From NCBI RefSeq assembly GCF_902168435.1, contig NZ_LR656164.1, forward strand, positions 248,001 through 312,000: a DNA stretch of 64,000 nt, given 5' to 3'. The notes under the pieces are model-generated. The model made no database searches and was not told where the DNA came from. It saw only the letters and a program-made list of their open reading frames with translations. Shown here one piece after another: positions 52,294 to 62,417 of the stretch. Position 1 is the stretch's first letter. Each line of letters begins with the position of its first letter. Source of the DNA: Bacillus marasmi (GTDB taxonomy: Bacteria; Bacillota; Bacilli; Bacillales; Cytobacillaceae). The position numbers and the translations under genes were made by a program.

Positions 52294-52499
52294 TTCTTTA
52301 TACGATGATGCCTCATGAATTAGTGTTTCCGGAACAAGCACAAACCGAACCTGGTCAGATGCTTGTTACATATGAAGGGATTCCGGTAATGGTCGAAAAA
52401 ACCGCAGAGCAGGATTTGCGAGTTGTTCGCATACTCAGCACAGATCCTCAACACTATTTAAATGATAAAATTACTCCTGGTGCAAAAATTTCTTTTTAA
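52290..52499 (+). CDS. ylzJ: YlzJ-like small protein
   Basis: This is a 69-residue protein of the YlzJ family ([16 protein letters not shown]...), found between tepA and spoIIIE in Bacillus. It overlaps the tepA stop (ATGA), so translation is coupled. Its function is unknown; no membrane segment or catalytic motif is visible. Confidence 0.88.
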   Translation: MILYTMMPHELVFPEQAQTEPGQMLVTYEGIPVMVEKTAEQDLRVVRILSTDPQHYLNDKITPGAKISF

Positions 52500-52536
52500 T
52501 CCTTATTGCAAACACCAGTTTGGTTATAAAATATGG

Positions 52537-52580
52537 TATAATAAGGGTCAAATAAGCAGCCAAGACAAGGCTGCTTTCTT
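52537..52580 (+). promoter_or_regulatory. Extended -10 promoter followed at once by a terminator-like hairpin
   Basis: TGGTATAAT (TATAAT 52537-52542) is an ideal extended -10 without a good -35. About seven bases after the expected start, AAGCAGCC (52554-52561) pairs with GGCTGCTT (52569-52576), followed by TCTTTCTTCC. Either the hairpin ends the tepA-ylzJ transcript and the -10 is fortuitous, or a short spoIIIE leader is attenuated. spoIIIE starts at 52626. Confidence 0.5.
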
Positions 52581-52625
52581 TCTTCCGATTTTAGAAATGG
52601 AAAAAATGAACATCAAGGTGATGAA

Positions 52626-55010
52626 ATGGCCAAGACGAAACGGCGAACGAAGAAAAAAGTTGAAATAAAGAAAACGATGAAATATGAGCTTGTTGGATTA
52701 ATCATTATTGCACTTTCGTTAATCACAATGGCAAAGCTGGGGAAAGCTGGAGCGGCATTTATTCTATTTTTCCGTTTTTTTATGGGGGAATGGTATATTT
52801 TAAGCGTCCTCGGATTGTTGGCCTTCAGTGTCTACATGATGATTAAACGGGATTTGCCCGATTTGCTAAATCTTAAACTAATCGGTGCTTATTTGATTAC
52901 AGCTGCTATCCTTTTGTTCGACCACATTAATTTTATTGAGATATTGTCCAATAGCGGTCAATTTAAAAATCCAAGCGTTATTATGAAGACATTTGATATT
53001 TGGTGGAATGGGGAAGTTCAAAATCAGACTAGTACTCGTGAATTAGGCGGAGGAATGATTGGGGCAATTTTATTTGCATTATTTAATTTCCTCTTTGCAG
53101 AAGCTGGCTCAAAAATTGTTGCTTTTGTACTCATTTTAATTGGGGTTACTTTAATTACCGGAAAATCACTAAGTGCAGCACTTGAGAAAATGTTTATTAA
53201 GCTTGGACATTTTAGCGCTGGGCAATGGAATGCATTTGTACATGACATAAAAGAGTGGGGCGAAAACCGGAAGCAAAAGCTGGAAGAGAAAAAACAAAAG
53301 CCTGCTGAAACTCGAACGTCTAGGTCAAGAAAGAAAAGTAAAGCGAAGGAAGAAGATGAAATCACTGTCCCAATCGCCGATGGAGCTGAGCTTAGTGAAG
53401 AAATCATTCCAACTCCGGAGCCGATTATTTCGAGCTTTGCTGAACGTGCCTACCCTGTTAACGAAATGGAACAAGTGGTAAAGCCTACACCAACAACCAA
53501 AGCACCGCTTGAAAAGGATGATCATAGCCAGCAAGAAGAAGTTGTACCTAACATCACCTTTGTTGAAGTAGAGAATGAATCCTATGAATTGCCACCTCTT
53601 GATTTATTAAACTTTCCGCGCCATACAGACCAAAGTGGCGAATATGAATTAATCCATGCCAATGCAGCGAAGCTTGAGAGGACGTTTCATAGTTTCGGTG
53701 TGAAAGCTCGTGTGACTCAGGTTCATTTAGGACCAGCTGTTACTAAGTATGAAGTTCATCCTGATGTAGGGGTGAAAGTGAGTAAAATTGTGAGCCTTAG
53801 TGATGACCTAGCGTTAGCACTAGCTGCAAAAGATATCAGGATTGAAGCTCCAATTCCAGGTAAATCAGCGATTGGAATAGAAGTACCTAATTCAGAAATT
53901 GCCATTGTCTCCTTAAGAGAGGTACTGGAATCGAAACAAAATAATCGCCCAGACTCGAAGCTGTTGATCGGACTTGGTCGTGATATTACCGGCGAAGCAA
54001 AACTAGCCGAACTAAATAAAATGCCGCATTTACTAGTTGCTGGTTCAACCGGTAGCGGTAAAAGTGTTTGTATCAATGGGATTATTACAAGCATTTTAAT
54101 GCGCGCTAAACCGCATGAAGTCAAAATGATGATGATTGACCCTAAGATGGTTGAACTAAATGTATACAACGGTATCCCCCATTTACTTGCACCTGTTGTT
54201 ACGGATGCTAAAAAAGCATCACAGGCATTGAAAAAGGTCGTTAGCGAAATGGAACGTCGCTATGAATTATTTTCTCATACTGGAACGAGAAATATTGAAG
54301 GCTATAACGAGCACGTAAAAAGACACAATGCAGAGGAAGAAGCAAAACAGCCATTGCTACCTTATATTGTCGTCATTGTCGATGAATTAGCAGACTTAAT
54401 GATGGTCGCATCTTCTGATGTAGAGGATTCGATAACCCGATTGGCGCAAATGGCTCGTGCTGCGGGAATTCATTTGATTATTGCGACACAGCGACCATCA
54501 GTTGATGTTATTACCGGGGTAATAAAAGCCAATATTCCATCACGGATTGCCTTTGCGGTTTCATCAGCGACAGACTCGCGAACCATTCTCGATATGGGCG
54601 GTGCTGAAAAGTTACTAGGGCGAGGAGATATGCTATTTTTACCAGTAGGCTCATCTAAGCCGGTACGGGTTCAAGGAGCATTTCTTTCTGACCAAGAGGT
54701 GGAGGATGTGGTTGATTTTGTTATTACACAGCAAAAGGCGCAGTATCAGGAAGAAATGATTCCTGACGACACTCCTTCAAACTTTTCAAAGGTAGAAGAT
54801 GATTTATACGATGAGGCTGTAGAGCTAATTATCGATATGCAGACCGCATCGGTGTCGATGCTGCAACGACGATTTAGAATTGGTTATACGAGAGCAGCTC
54901 GTTTAATTGATGAAATGGAGCTTCGTGGTGTTGTCGGTCCTTACGAGGGTAGTAAACCGCGCGCAGTCTTAATTGGAAAAAATAAAGAAGATGTAGATAA
55001 AGAAGCATGA
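52626..55010 (+). CDS. spoIIIE: DNA translocase FtsK/SpoIIIE
   Basis: SpoIIIE pumps the chromosome through the closing septum, notably into the forespore. Four or so membrane segments lie in residues ~20-190, then a charged linker rich in Lys/Glu/Pro (about 215-320). The motor has Walker [10 protein letters not shown] and Walker [13 protein letters not shown], then [12 protein letters not shown]. The C-terminal gamma winged helix (about 730-790) ends with the family motif [17 protein letters not shown]. The length is 794 against 787 in B. subtilis. ATG 52626 follows AAGGTGATG. It could also serve as the vegetative FtsK; position and topology fit SpoIIIE. Confidence 0.95.
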   Translation: MAKTKRRTKKKVEIKKTMKYELVGLIIIALSLITMAKLGKAGAAFILFFRFFMGEWYILSVLGLLAFSVYMMIKRDLPDLLNLKLIGAYLITAAILLFDHINFIEILSNSGQFKNPSVIMKTFDIWWNGEVQNQTSTRELGGGMIGAILFALFNFLFAEAGSKIVAFVLILIGVTLITGKSLSAALEKMFIKLGHFSAGQWNAFVHDIKEWGENRKQKLEEKKQKPAETRTSRSRKKSKAKEEDEITVPIADGAELSEEIIPTPEPIISSFAERAYPVNEMEQVVKPTPTTKAPLEKDDHSQQEEVVPNITFVEVENESYELPPLDLLNFPRHTDQSGEYELIHANAAKLERTFHSFGVKARVTQVHLGPAVTKYEVHPDVGVKVSKIVSLSDDLALALAAKDIRIEAPIPGKSAIGIEVPNSEIAIVSLREVLESKQNNRPDSKLLIGLGRDITGEAKLAELNKMPHLLVAGSTGSGKSVCINGIITSILMRAKPHEVKMMMIDPKMVELNVYNGIPHLLAPVVTDAKKASQALKKVVSEMERRYELFSHTGTRNIEGYNEHVKRHNAEEEAKQPLLPYIVVIVDELADLMMVASSDVEDSITRLAQMARAAGIHLIIATQRPSVDVITGVIKANIPSRIAFAVSSATDSRTILDMGGAEKLLGRGDMLFLPVGSSKPVRVQGAFLSDQEVEDVVDFVITQQKAQYQEEMIPDDTPSNFSKVEDDLYDEAVELIIDMQTASVSMLQRRFRIGYTRAARLIDEMELRGVVGPYEGSKPRAVLIGKNKEDVDKEA

Positions 55011-55013
55011 TGA

Positions 55014-55050
55014 AAGAGGCTTGTCTAAACTAAGACAGGCCTCTTTTTTT
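55014..55050 (+). terminator. Intrinsic terminator after spoIIIE
   Basis: AGAGGCTTGTCT pairs with AGACAGGCCTCT around AAACTA (one mismatch), with a seven-T tail. The 270 bp to the next gene hold only regulatory sequence. Confidence 0.88.
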
Positions 55051-55274
55051 CGTATATTAAATTCAAGACACTTGAGCAATACTAAGCATTGCATGGTAAA
55101 AATAATCAATAAATATTTTTTATATTAATATATCGAGATAACTTGAAAATGATTTTGTCAAGTGATTCAATCCAATTAAAAGTTGGTATATTGCTTTTTT
55201 TTCTAAAATGAAAATCATTGTTTATTTATAGTAGAAAAGTATGTTATATTATTTTCGATTAGTAGGAATGTAAT

Positions 55275-55292
55275 ACATCAGAGGTCTGATGT
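55275..55292. promoter_or_regulatory. Candidate operator of the GntR regulator
   Basis: ACATCAGA, GG, TCTGATGT is a perfect 8-2-8 palindrome placed 29 bp before the start of the GntR-family gene, a position expected for autoregulation. I did not find a second perfect copy in the window; the bmp gene upstream region instead has ACTAG-TG-CTAGT near 56069. Confidence 0.5.
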
Positions 55293-55321
55293 CTGAATGA
55301 AGAATTGTCGGAGGAAACAGC

Positions 55322-56047
55322 ATGTCAATTAAATCTGATAGTCGACACTTGTATTTACAGGTTATCGATCGGCTTAAGCAGGATATCGAAAAAGGTATCT
55401 ATCGAGAGAAAGAAAAACTACCTTCTGAATTCGAGCTTGCGAAAAAGCTTGGTGTGAGCAGGGCAACACTTCGTGAAGCGTTACGTATTCTTGAAGAAGA
55501 AAGCGTTATCATTCGGCGTCATGGCGTTGGTACTTTCGTTAGCGCAAAACCGTTGTTCACGTCAGGAATCGAACAGCTCAAGAGTGTCACCAGTATGATT
55601 GAGGATGCAGGAATGACTCCTGGAACCATATTCTTGCACTCGCAGACGTTTGATCCTACTGAAGCTGATTTGCGTCGATTCTCTTGCTCTCTGGATGAAA
55701 AGATTGTGGTTAGTGAGCGAGTAAGGACCGCTAATGAACAACCGGTTGTATATTGTATCGATAAGATACCGGAAAAAATACTTCCTGAATCCTATACAAC
55801 TGGTCAGGAATCTATCTTTTCAGTTTTAGAAGCTGTTTCAAATCGGAGGATCACCTATGCGGTTGCTCAAATTGAACCGCTCGGGTATCATGAAAAAATT
55901 TCGCCGATTTTGAAATGTGACCCTGAAACTGCATTGCTAGTATTAACACAAATGCATTATGACGAATCAGACGAGCCAATCCTATTTTCTGTCAATTATT
56001 TCAAGGCGGATAAGTTTGAATTTAACGTCCTAAGAAAACGAATTTAA
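55322..56047 (+). CDS. ymfC: GntR/HutC-family transcriptional regulator (YmfC-like)
   Basis: This is a winged-helix repressor with a ligand-binding UTRA domain. The DNA-binding domain spans residues ~8-75: [41 protein letters not shown]. The UTRA effector domain occupies about 95-240. It has 241 residues, and ATG 55322 follows CGGAGGA. It follows spoIIIE as ymfC does in B. subtilis. The adjacent importer makes a nucleoside or related ligand plausible as effector; this is inference. Confidence 0.92.
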   Translation: MSIKSDSRHLYLQVIDRLKQDIEKGIYREKEKLPSEFELAKKLGVSRATLREALRILEEESVIIRRHGVGTFVSAKPLFTSGIEQLKSVTSMIEDAGMTPGTIFLHSQTFDPTEADLRRFSCSLDEKIVVSERVRTANEQPVVYCIDKIPEKILPESYTTGQESIFSVLEAVSNRRITYAVAQIEPLGYHEKISPILKCDPETALLVLTQMHYDESDEPILFSVNYFKADKFEFNVLRKRI

Positions 56048-56124
56048 TCCGTTAACTTGACACAAACTAGTGCTAGTACGCTTAAACATTCTTACTAAAT
56101 CAAACAATTTAGGGGGTACAAGCC

Positions 56125-57234
56125 TTGAAAAAGCGAAAGTTTAGTATTGTTTTGTCTTTGCTCTTAGTTATTAGCATGATTCTAGCTGCTTGCGGCGGTG
56201 GTGACGAAGGTGGAGACGATAAAGACGACAAGGGCGGTAAAAAATCCGACCTTAAAGTAGGTATGGTAACTGATGCAGGAACAATCGATGATAAATCGTT
56301 TAATCAAGGTACATGGGAAGGTATTAAGCAAGCACAAGACGAGCTTGGTGTTGAAGCAAAATATTTAAAGCCAGCTGGTACTACAGAAGCTGAATACTTA
56401 AAAGAAATGGGTAACTTGTATGATGCAGGTTATAAATTTATCGTAACTCCTGGATTTAAATTTGAAACTGCTGTATATCAAGCACAGGACAAGTATAAAG
56501 ATGCTAAATTTGTCATTATCGATGGTAACCCGCACAAAGGTGACTTTAAGCCAGTCGTAAACGATAATACTGTAGCAGTTTTCTTTGCGGAGCATGAATC
56601 AGGTTTCTTAGCCGGTGTTGCAACAGCACTTCAATTAAAAGAGGGCGAAGCAGGATTTATCGGTGGTATGGAAATTCCAGCTGTGCAAAAGTTTAACTGG
56701 GGCTTCCAACAAGGTTTAAAATATGCAAATGAAAATTTAGGCACAAATATTACTATCAAAGCAGATAACGTAGTTTACCAAGGGTCATTTGATAACGCAG
56801 CAGCTGGTGGACAAATTGCAGCTCAAATGTATGACCGTGGGGTAGATGTTATTTTCGCAGCAGCTGGCGGAGTAGGCGTTGGTGCAATCAATGAAGCAAA
56901 ACAACGTGTTAAAGCTGGTGAAAAGGTTTGGATGGTCGGAGTTGACGTTGACCAATATGACGATGGTAAATACGAAGGTGATAAATCAGTTGTATTAACA
57001 TCAGCAATCAAGAAGATTGACAAAGTAGCTTTCGACATGGTTCAAGCTGAGTTAGACGGAAAATTCCCTGGTGGCGAAACCTTAACATTTGATGCAACAA
57101 ATGATGGTATTGGCTTACCTGAGAAAAATCCTAACTTAAGTGATGATACTGTTAAAACAGTTGAGGATATTTTCCAAAAGGTTAAAGCTGGTGAAATCAA
57201 GGTTGCTGGGGAACAAGGCGACCTGTTGAAGTAA
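56125..57234 (+). CDS. BMP-family nucleoside-binding lipoprotein
   Basis: This is the extracellular substrate-binding protein of the ABC importer encoded downstream. A lipoprotein signal peptide (MKKRKFSIV..., hydrophobic 8-20) ends in the lipobox LAAC, with acylated Cys23, followed by an acidic Gly/Asp linker. The BMP/PnrA (TmpC) domain starts KVGMVTDAGTIDDKSFNQG, with FIVTPGFKFETAV and FAAAGGVGVGAINEA. Known family members bind purine nucleosides. It has 369 residues and starts at TTG 56125 after AGGGGG. A T-poor terminator separates it from the ATPase gene, which would favour excess binding protein. Confidence 0.93.
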   Translation: MKKRKFSIVLSLLLVISMILAACGGGDEGGDDKDDKGGKKSDLKVGMVTDAGTIDDKSFNQGTWEGIKQAQDELGVEAKYLKPAGTTEAEYLKEMGNLYDAGYKFIVTPGFKFETAVYQAQDKYKDAKFVIIDGNPHKGDFKPVVNDNTVAVFFAEHESGFLAGVATALQLKEGEAGFIGGMEIPAVQKFNWGFQQGLKYANENLGTNITIKADNVVYQGSFDNAAAGGQIAAQMYDRGVDVIFAAAGGVGVGAINEAKQRVKAGEKVWMVGVDVDQYDDGKYEGDKSVVLTSAIKKIDKVAFDMVQAELDGKFPGGETLTFDATNDGIGLPEKNPNLSDDTVKTVEDIFQKVKAGEIKVAGEQGDLLK

Positions 57235-57244
57235 GTTAGAAAAC

Positions 57245-57273
57245 AAAAGAGACGGGTTCGCACCGTCTCTTTT
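57245..57273 (+). terminator. Partial terminator between the binding-protein and ATPase genes
   Basis: AAAAGAGACGG pairs perfectly with CCGTCTCTTTT around a seven-base loop, but only four T follow. It would allow read-through, giving more binding protein mRNA than transporter mRNA. Confidence 0.75.
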
Positions 57274-57389
57274 GAAATTATGATGATATTGGAAAAGAAT
57301 AGCATTCGAAAAGCATCGAGTAATGGAACTTATCGGTGTCAGGATAGGGGATTCCTGTTGTTAATCTAGATAAAAAGGTGAGTGCTACC

Positions 57390-58913
57390 ATGGAATATGT
57401 TGTAGAAATGCTGAATATTCGGAAGGAATTTCCGGGTATTGTTGCAAATGATAATATTACCTTGACGCTCCGAAAAGGGGAAATTCATGCCCTATTAGGT
57501 GAAAATGGTGCAGGTAAATCAACGTTAATGGGTGTATTGTTCGGAATGTATCAGCCTGAAAAGGGCCAGGTGAAAATCAGAGGGAAAGAAGTTAAAATCG
57601 CTAATCCAAACGTAGCGAATCGCTTAGGGATTGGAATGGTGCATCAGCATTTTAAGCTTGTTGATAACTTTACTGTAACTGAAAATATTATTTTAGGCAG
57701 TGAGCCCCTAAAAGGTATCACGTTAGATATTGATAAAGCAGCTAAGAGAATTGCAGAGCTTTCAAAACATTATGGTCTAAACGTAGACCCTCATGCGAAA
57801 ATTGAAGATATTTCTGTTGGTATGCAACAACGGGTTGAAATTATGAAAATGCTTTATCGTGAAGCGGAAGTATTGATTTTTGATGAACCAACTGCGGTGT
57901 TAACACCTAGCGAGATTGAAGAATTAATGAAAATTATGCGTAACCTTATTAAAGAAGGTAAATCGATTATTATTATTACTCATAAATTAAAGGAAATTAA
58001 AGCGGTAGCTGACCGTTGTACGGTCATTAGACGAGGTAAAGGTATTGGAACCGTGAATGTTGCGGAATCGAGTGAAGCGAGCCTTGCAGAAATGATGGTA
58101 GGGCGCCATGTTTCATTCAAAGTGGATAAGAAAGAAAGTACACCTGGTGAAGTCGTACTTAAAATAGATTCTGTTTCTGCCAAAAATAATCGTAAAGTAA
58201 TGGGCCTTAAAAATTTCTCCTTAGAAGTCAAAGCAGGAGAAATTGTAGGAATTGCTGGAGTAGAGGGGAATGGTCAATCAGAATTAGTAGAAACCATTAC
58301 CGGGCTTCGTAAGATGGAATCAGGAAAAATTTTCTTAAAAGGTGATGATATTTCCAATATTCCAATTTATCAAAGAATCGAAAAGGGGATTGGGCACATC
58401 CCTGAAGATCGTCAAAAACGCGGATTAGTATTAGACTATACGCTCGAATCGAATATGGTGCTTGAGGTATATAAAAAACCACCATTTGCGAAATATGGTT
58501 TATTAAATGGTGCAGCGATTCGAAACTATGCAAAGAAAATTCTTGATAACTTTGATGTGCGTTCTGGTGAGGGGGCAGCTTCGATTGCTCGAACCCTGTC
58601 AGGAGGAAATCAACAAAAGGCCATTATCGGTCGGGAAATTGAGTTAAATCCTAAGCTCCTAATCGCTGTCCAACCAACCCGAGGTTTAGACGTTGGATCT
58701 ATAGAGTATATTCATAAAAGATTAATTGAGCATCGGGATAAAGGAAATGCAGTTTTGCTTGTTTCCCTAGAACTCGATGAAGTGCTGCAGCTATCCGATC
58801 GCATTGCGATTGTAAACAATGGGGAACTTATTGGAGTCGTTAATGCAAAAGAAACCAATGAAAATGAAGTAGGTTTAATGATGGCTGGCGTTAGTAAGGA
58901 GAGTAGCGTATGA
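57390..58913 (+). CDS. Nucleoside ABC transporter ATP-binding protein
   Basis: This is a double ABC ATPase of the RbsA/YufO type, 507 residues. Domain 1 has Walker A GENGAGKST, signature ISVGMQQRVEI and Walker B LIFDEPTAVLT. Domain 2 has a degenerate P loop (GVEGNGQSE), the signature LSGGNQQK and LIAVQPTRGLD in place of the usual DEPT, so it probably hydrolyses ATP poorly. That asymmetry is normal in this family. The frame is open from GTG 57378, but ATG 57390 follows AAGGTGA at eight bases. The first permease gene overlaps its end by four bases. Confidence 0.94.
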   Translation: MEYVVEMLNIRKEFPGIVANDNITLTLRKGEIHALLGENGAGKSTLMGVLFGMYQPEKGQVKIRGKEVKIANPNVANRLGIGMVHQHFKLVDNFTVTENIILGSEPLKGITLDIDKAAKRIAELSKHYGLNVDPHAKIEDISVGMQQRVEIMKMLYREAEVLIFDEPTAVLTPSEIEELMKIMRNLIKEGKSIIIITHKLKEIKAVADRCTVIRRGKGIGTVNVAESSEASLAEMMVGRHVSFKVDKKESTPGEVVLKIDSVSAKNNRKVMGLKNFSLEVKAGEIVGIAGVEGNGQSELVETITGLRKMESGKIFLKGDDISNIPIYQRIEKGIGHIPEDRQKRGLVLDYTLESNMVLEVYKKPPFAKYGLLNGAAIRNYAKKILDNFDVRSGEGAASIARTLSGGNQQKAIIGREIELNPKLLIAVQPTRGLDVGSIEYIHKRLIEHRDKGNAVLLVSLELDEVLQLSDRIAIVNNGELIGVVNAKETNENEVGLMMAGVSKESSV

Positions 58914-59986
58914 GAAATTTCATCGTATCATTAATTGCCATTATATTAGGTCTTTTAGCTGGCGGTATTCTAATGCTATTTATCGGAAGCAATCCGATTG
59001 AAGGCTATACGTATTTGTTCCAAGGGGCATTAAAAAACGTACCCCGTATTGGTGACACATTAGCAACTGCGACGCCGTTAGTGTTTACAGGATTGTCAGT
59101 CGCATTTGCCTTTCGAACAGGTCTATTTAATATCGGTGCATCAGGTCAAATGCTCATCGGAGGACTTTGTGCATCGGCGATTGGCTTAACTTTTGACTTT
59201 TCAAGACCCATTTTATTAACTGTAATGATTCTTGCTGGATTTTTAGGTGGTGCTCTATTTGCATTTATTCCTGGCTTATTAAAGGCAAGATTCAATGTTC
59301 ACGAGGTTGTTTCGACAATCATGATGAACTGGATTGCATATTGGACAGTTTATTATGTTGTTCCAAGTTATTTCAAAGGAGAATTCCTAGAAACAGAATC
59401 ACGTAAATTACCTGATGAAGCTACATTGAGAACACCATTCTTAACTGATTTGTTCCAAGGATCTTATATTAACATGGGGATCTTTTTGGCAGTCATTGCG
59501 GTCATTATTATTGCTTTTATCATTAATAAAACAACTTTAGGATTTGAGTTAAAGGCAGTTGGATTTAACCGCCACGCCGCAGAGTATGCGGGTATGCATG
59601 TGAATCGGAATATTATACTATCGATGCTCATCTCAGGAGGACTGGCTGGTCTTGCTGGAGTGGCGTTATATACAGGGAACGCATCGACTATTCAAATTGG
59701 AATCCTGCCGACTGCTGGCTATGATGGAATTGCCGTATCATTATTAGGGGCAAACTCTCCAGTAGGCGTATTTTTTGCCGCGATTCTGTTTGGAGTTTTA
59801 TATTCAGGAACTGGTTTTATGAACGCCATGACGGAAATACCGCCTGAGCTTGCGAATACTATTATCGCGATTATCATTTATTTTGCGGCAACAAGTATTC
59901 TGATTGAACGAGTGATTAAAAGATTTTGGAAAACTCGTTCCAGTAAAGAAGTCGTTGTCCCTGATGTAAAGAAGGGAGAATCATAA
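58910..59986 (+). CDS. Nucleoside ABC transporter permease 1
   Basis: This is an integral membrane permease of the BPD_transp_2 (ribose/branched-chain amino acid) family, 358 residues with about eight to ten hydrophobic segments. The conserved patches AFRTGLFNIGASGQML and VSTIMMNWIAYW are typical, and NRHAAEYAGM is the coupling-helix region. It overlaps the ATPase stop (ATGA). It should pair with permease 2 to form the channel, as in B. subtilis NupP/NupQ. Confidence 0.93.
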   Translation: MRNFIVSLIAIILGLLAGGILMLFIGSNPIEGYTYLFQGALKNVPRIGDTLATATPLVFTGLSVAFAFRTGLFNIGASGQMLIGGLCASAIGLTFDFSRPILLTVMILAGFLGGALFAFIPGLLKARFNVHEVVSTIMMNWIAYWTVYYVVPSYFKGEFLETESRKLPDEATLRTPFLTDLFQGSYINMGIFLAVIAVIIIAFIINKTTLGFELKAVGFNRHAAEYAGMHVNRNIILSMLISGGLAGLAGVALYTGNASTIQIGILPTAGYDGIAVSLLGANSPVGVFFAAILFGVLYSGTGFMNAMTEIPPELANTIIAIIIYFAATSILIERVIKRFWKTRSSKEVVVPDVKKGES

Positions 59987-59987
59987 A

Positions 59988-60941
59988 ATGTGGACAATCA
60001 TTGAACAAATTTTCCCATATGCGATAGTATTTACAATTCCACTACTCATTACTGCTTTAGGTGGTTTGTTTAGTGAACGAAGTGGGGTTGTTAATATTGG
60101 TTTAGAAGGCTTAATGGTCATCGGTGCATTTTCAGGTGCGTTAGCCATTTATTATATGCAACAAACATGGCCTAATGAAACCTGGGTACTTTGGGTGGGC
60201 TTACTGGCTGCGACAGCTGCAGGGATATTGTTTTCTTTGCTACATGCATTTGCCAGTATTAACTTAAGTGCAAATCAAATCATTAGTGGTACAGCGATCA
60301 ACTTAATCGCTTCAGCCTTAACGGTCTTTTTAGCAAGAAATATTACTGGTAGTGGTAACATTCGTTTAACGAGCGGATTTTCGCCAATGGATATCCCACT
60401 ACTTTCAAAAATACCGATTATCGGAGATTTGTTTTTTACAAAAACCTATCCGACAACCTGGTTCATTTTGGTTGTTCTAGTCGTAAGTACGTTTATCTTG
60501 TATAAAACGAAATATGGTTTGCGTTTGCGTTCTTGCGGTGAATTCCCACAAGCGGCAGAAGCAGCTGGCGTAAACGTCCGGGCAATTCGTTATAGTGGTG
60601 TCATCATTTCCGGAGCATTTTCTGGCTTAGGTGGAGCATTAATTATTGTTACGTATGCTGGTGAATTCACTGGAACGGTTTCTGGTCTAGGTTTCTTGGC
60701 ATTAGCGGCATTAATTTTCGGGCAATGGCGTCCTTATGGTGTGCTTGGGGCAACCTTCTTCTTTGGCTTTGCAAGTACAATTGCCAACGTATCACAAGTA
60801 ATCCCGGAGTTTGCTGTTATCCCACCGATTATTCTTAAGACATTCCCGTATGTGGTAACCCTGTTAGCTTTAGTTGTTTTCTCAAAATCGACACAAGCAC
60901 CAAAAGCGGCTGGCGAGCCATTTGATTCTGGTAAAAGATAA
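59988..60941 (+). CDS. Nucleoside ABC transporter permease 2
   Basis: This is the second BPD_transp_2 permease, 317 residues with about eight to ten membrane segments. The motif GLFSERSGVVNIGLEGLMVI is the hallmark of the family, and LRLRSCGEFPQAAEAAGVNV is the coupling-helix segment. It starts one base after the preceding stop codon. A strong terminator follows, ending the importer operon. Confidence 0.93.
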   Translation: MWTIIEQIFPYAIVFTIPLLITALGGLFSERSGVVNIGLEGLMVIGAFSGALAIYYMQQTWPNETWVLWVGLLAATAAGILFSLLHAFASINLSANQIISGTAINLIASALTVFLARNITGSGNIRLTSGFSPMDIPLLSKIPIIGDLFFTKTYPTTWFILVVLVVSTFILYKTKYGLRLRSCGEFPQAAEAAGVNVRAIRYSGVIISGAFSGLGGALIIVTYAGEFTGTVSGLGFLALAALIFGQWRPYGVLGATFFFGFASTIANVSQVIPEFAVIPPIILKTFPYVVTLLALVVFSKSTQAPKAAGEPFDSGKR

Positions 60942-60947
60942 TGAAAT

Positions 60948-60982
60948 AAACCCCTGGCTTAGTTTTAAGCTAGGGGTTTTTG
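60948..60982 (+). terminator. Intrinsic terminator after the importer operon
   Basis: AAACCCCTGGCTTA pairs with TAAGCTAGGGGTTT (one mismatch) around four bases, followed by T's. Confidence 0.9.
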
Positions 60983-60990
60983 CGTAATAC

Positions 60991-61020
60991 TTGTAAAAAA
61001 AAGGCACTGAAAGGTATAGT
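60991..61020 (+). promoter_or_regulatory. Predicted promoter of ymfFHI
   Basis: TTGTAA (60991-60996), 18 bp, TATAGT (61015-61020), giving a ~110-base leader before ymfF. Confidence 0.5.
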
Positions 61021-61136
61021 AGAAATTAACTACTATTGATTCTCGCGAAAATGCTTGAATTATTCCTAATTGGGAAAAATAACACAACATGCAGTTACAT
61101 AAGATAAGACATATGCATTCCGTCAGGAGGATGAAA

Positions 61137-62417
61137 ATGACTGTAATCAGTGAAGCCATTACAGAAATGAAGGGCTATAACCTTCATATTGTAAAAACAG
61201 AAAAATACAAAACAAACACCTTTATTTGGAAAATGAAAGCCCCATTAAATAAAGATGAAGTTACGTTAAGAGCGTTATTACCCTACGTCCTGCAAAGCAA
61301 CTCAAAAAAATTCCCAACGACAACCGCATTACGTTCCTTCTTGGATGATTTATACGGCGCTTCCCTCTATGTCGATTTATCCAAGAAAGGTGAATATCAT
61401 ATTATAAGCTTCTCTCTAGAGGTGGCAAATGAAAAATTCTTAACGGACCCAACCCCTTTATTAAGAAAAGCGATAGAATTTTTCTCTGAAATTTTGACTA
61501 AACCAAATGCATCAGAATCCGCATTTGACGCCACCACGGTCGAAAGCGAGAAAAGGACATTAAAGCAACGGATTCAATCTGTTTATGATGATAAAATGCG
61601 CTATTCCAATTTCCGTTTAGTGGAAGAAATGTGTAAGGATGAGCCTTATGCGCTTCATGTTCATGGACAAATGGAGCAGGTGGATAAGATCACGTCTGAA
61701 AGCCTATTTCAGTACTTTAAACAAGCATTTGCAGAGGATGAATTGGACTTTTATGTAATCGGTGACGTGGATGAAGCAGAAGTTCAAGCAGTAGCTAATG
61801 AACTCTTGCAGTTTACGCCGCGCACACGTATGCAGCAAGAAGTGACCGATACAAAAAAAGTAATCGAGGCAAAAGAAGTAAAAGAGGTGCAGGACGTCAA
61901 GCAAGGAAAGCTAAATATCGGCTTTCGCACCCATGTGCAATATGGTGACGCCGATTACTTCGCGCTTCAGTTGTTCAATGGTATTTATGGTGGTTTTTCA
62001 CACTCTAAGCTATTTATTAATGTCCGCGAAAAAGCAAGCTTAGCTTATTATTGCGCAAGTAGGCTTGAGAGCCATAAAGGGCTGATGATGGTCATGTCCG
62101 GTATTGATAATAAAAATTTCGAACAAGCTGTCACCATCATTAAGGAACAAATGCAAGCGATGAAAAATGGAGATTTCAGTGATTCGGAGCTTGAACAGAC
62201 GAAAGCCGTGATTAAAAATCAATTGTTGGAAACGGTTGATACCTCAAGAGGAATGGTCGAAATTCTTTATCATAATGTAGTTGCAGGTACAAACATAAGC
62301 CTGGATGATTGGCTTGAAAAAATGGAACAAACTTCTCGTGAGGAAATTGTTAAGGTTGCTGAAAAAATTGAACTAGATACCATCTACTTTCTTACAGGAA
62401 CGGAGGCGGGCGAATGA
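61137..62417 (+). CDS. ymfF: M16-like peptidase family protein YmfF (no zinc motif)
   Basis: This is an insulinase-fold (M16) protein of 426 residues, the same size as B. subtilis YmfF. Conserved segments: LRSFLDDLYGASLYVDLSKK, ESEKRTLKQRIQSVYDDKMR and FNGIYGGFSHSKLFINVREK. The HxxEH zinc-binding motif is absent, so it is presumably the non-catalytic partner of YmfH, as in two-subunit M16B peptidases; this is inference. Start: ATG 61131 touches the AGGAGG, whereas ATG 61137 is six bases away and preferred. ymfH overlaps its end by four bases. Confidence 0.92.
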   Translation: MTVISEAITEMKGYNLHIVKTEKYKTNTFIWKMKAPLNKDEVTLRALLPYVLQSNSKKFPTTTALRSFLDDLYGASLYVDLSKKGEYHIISFSLEVANEKFLTDPTPLLRKAIEFFSEILTKPNASESAFDATTVESEKRTLKQRIQSVYDDKMRYSNFRLVEEMCKDEPYALHVHGQMEQVDKITSESLFQYFKQAFAEDELDFYVIGDVDEAEVQAVANELLQFTPRTRMQQEVTDTKKVIEAKEVKEVQDVKQGKLNIGFRTHVQYGDADYFALQLFNGIYGGFSHSKLFINVREKASLAYYCASRLESHKGLMMVMSGIDNKNFEQAVTIIKEQMQAMKNGDFSDSELEQTKAVIKNQLLETVDTSRGMVEILYHNVVAGTNISLDDWLEKMEQTSREEIVKVAEKIELDTIYFLTGTEAGE

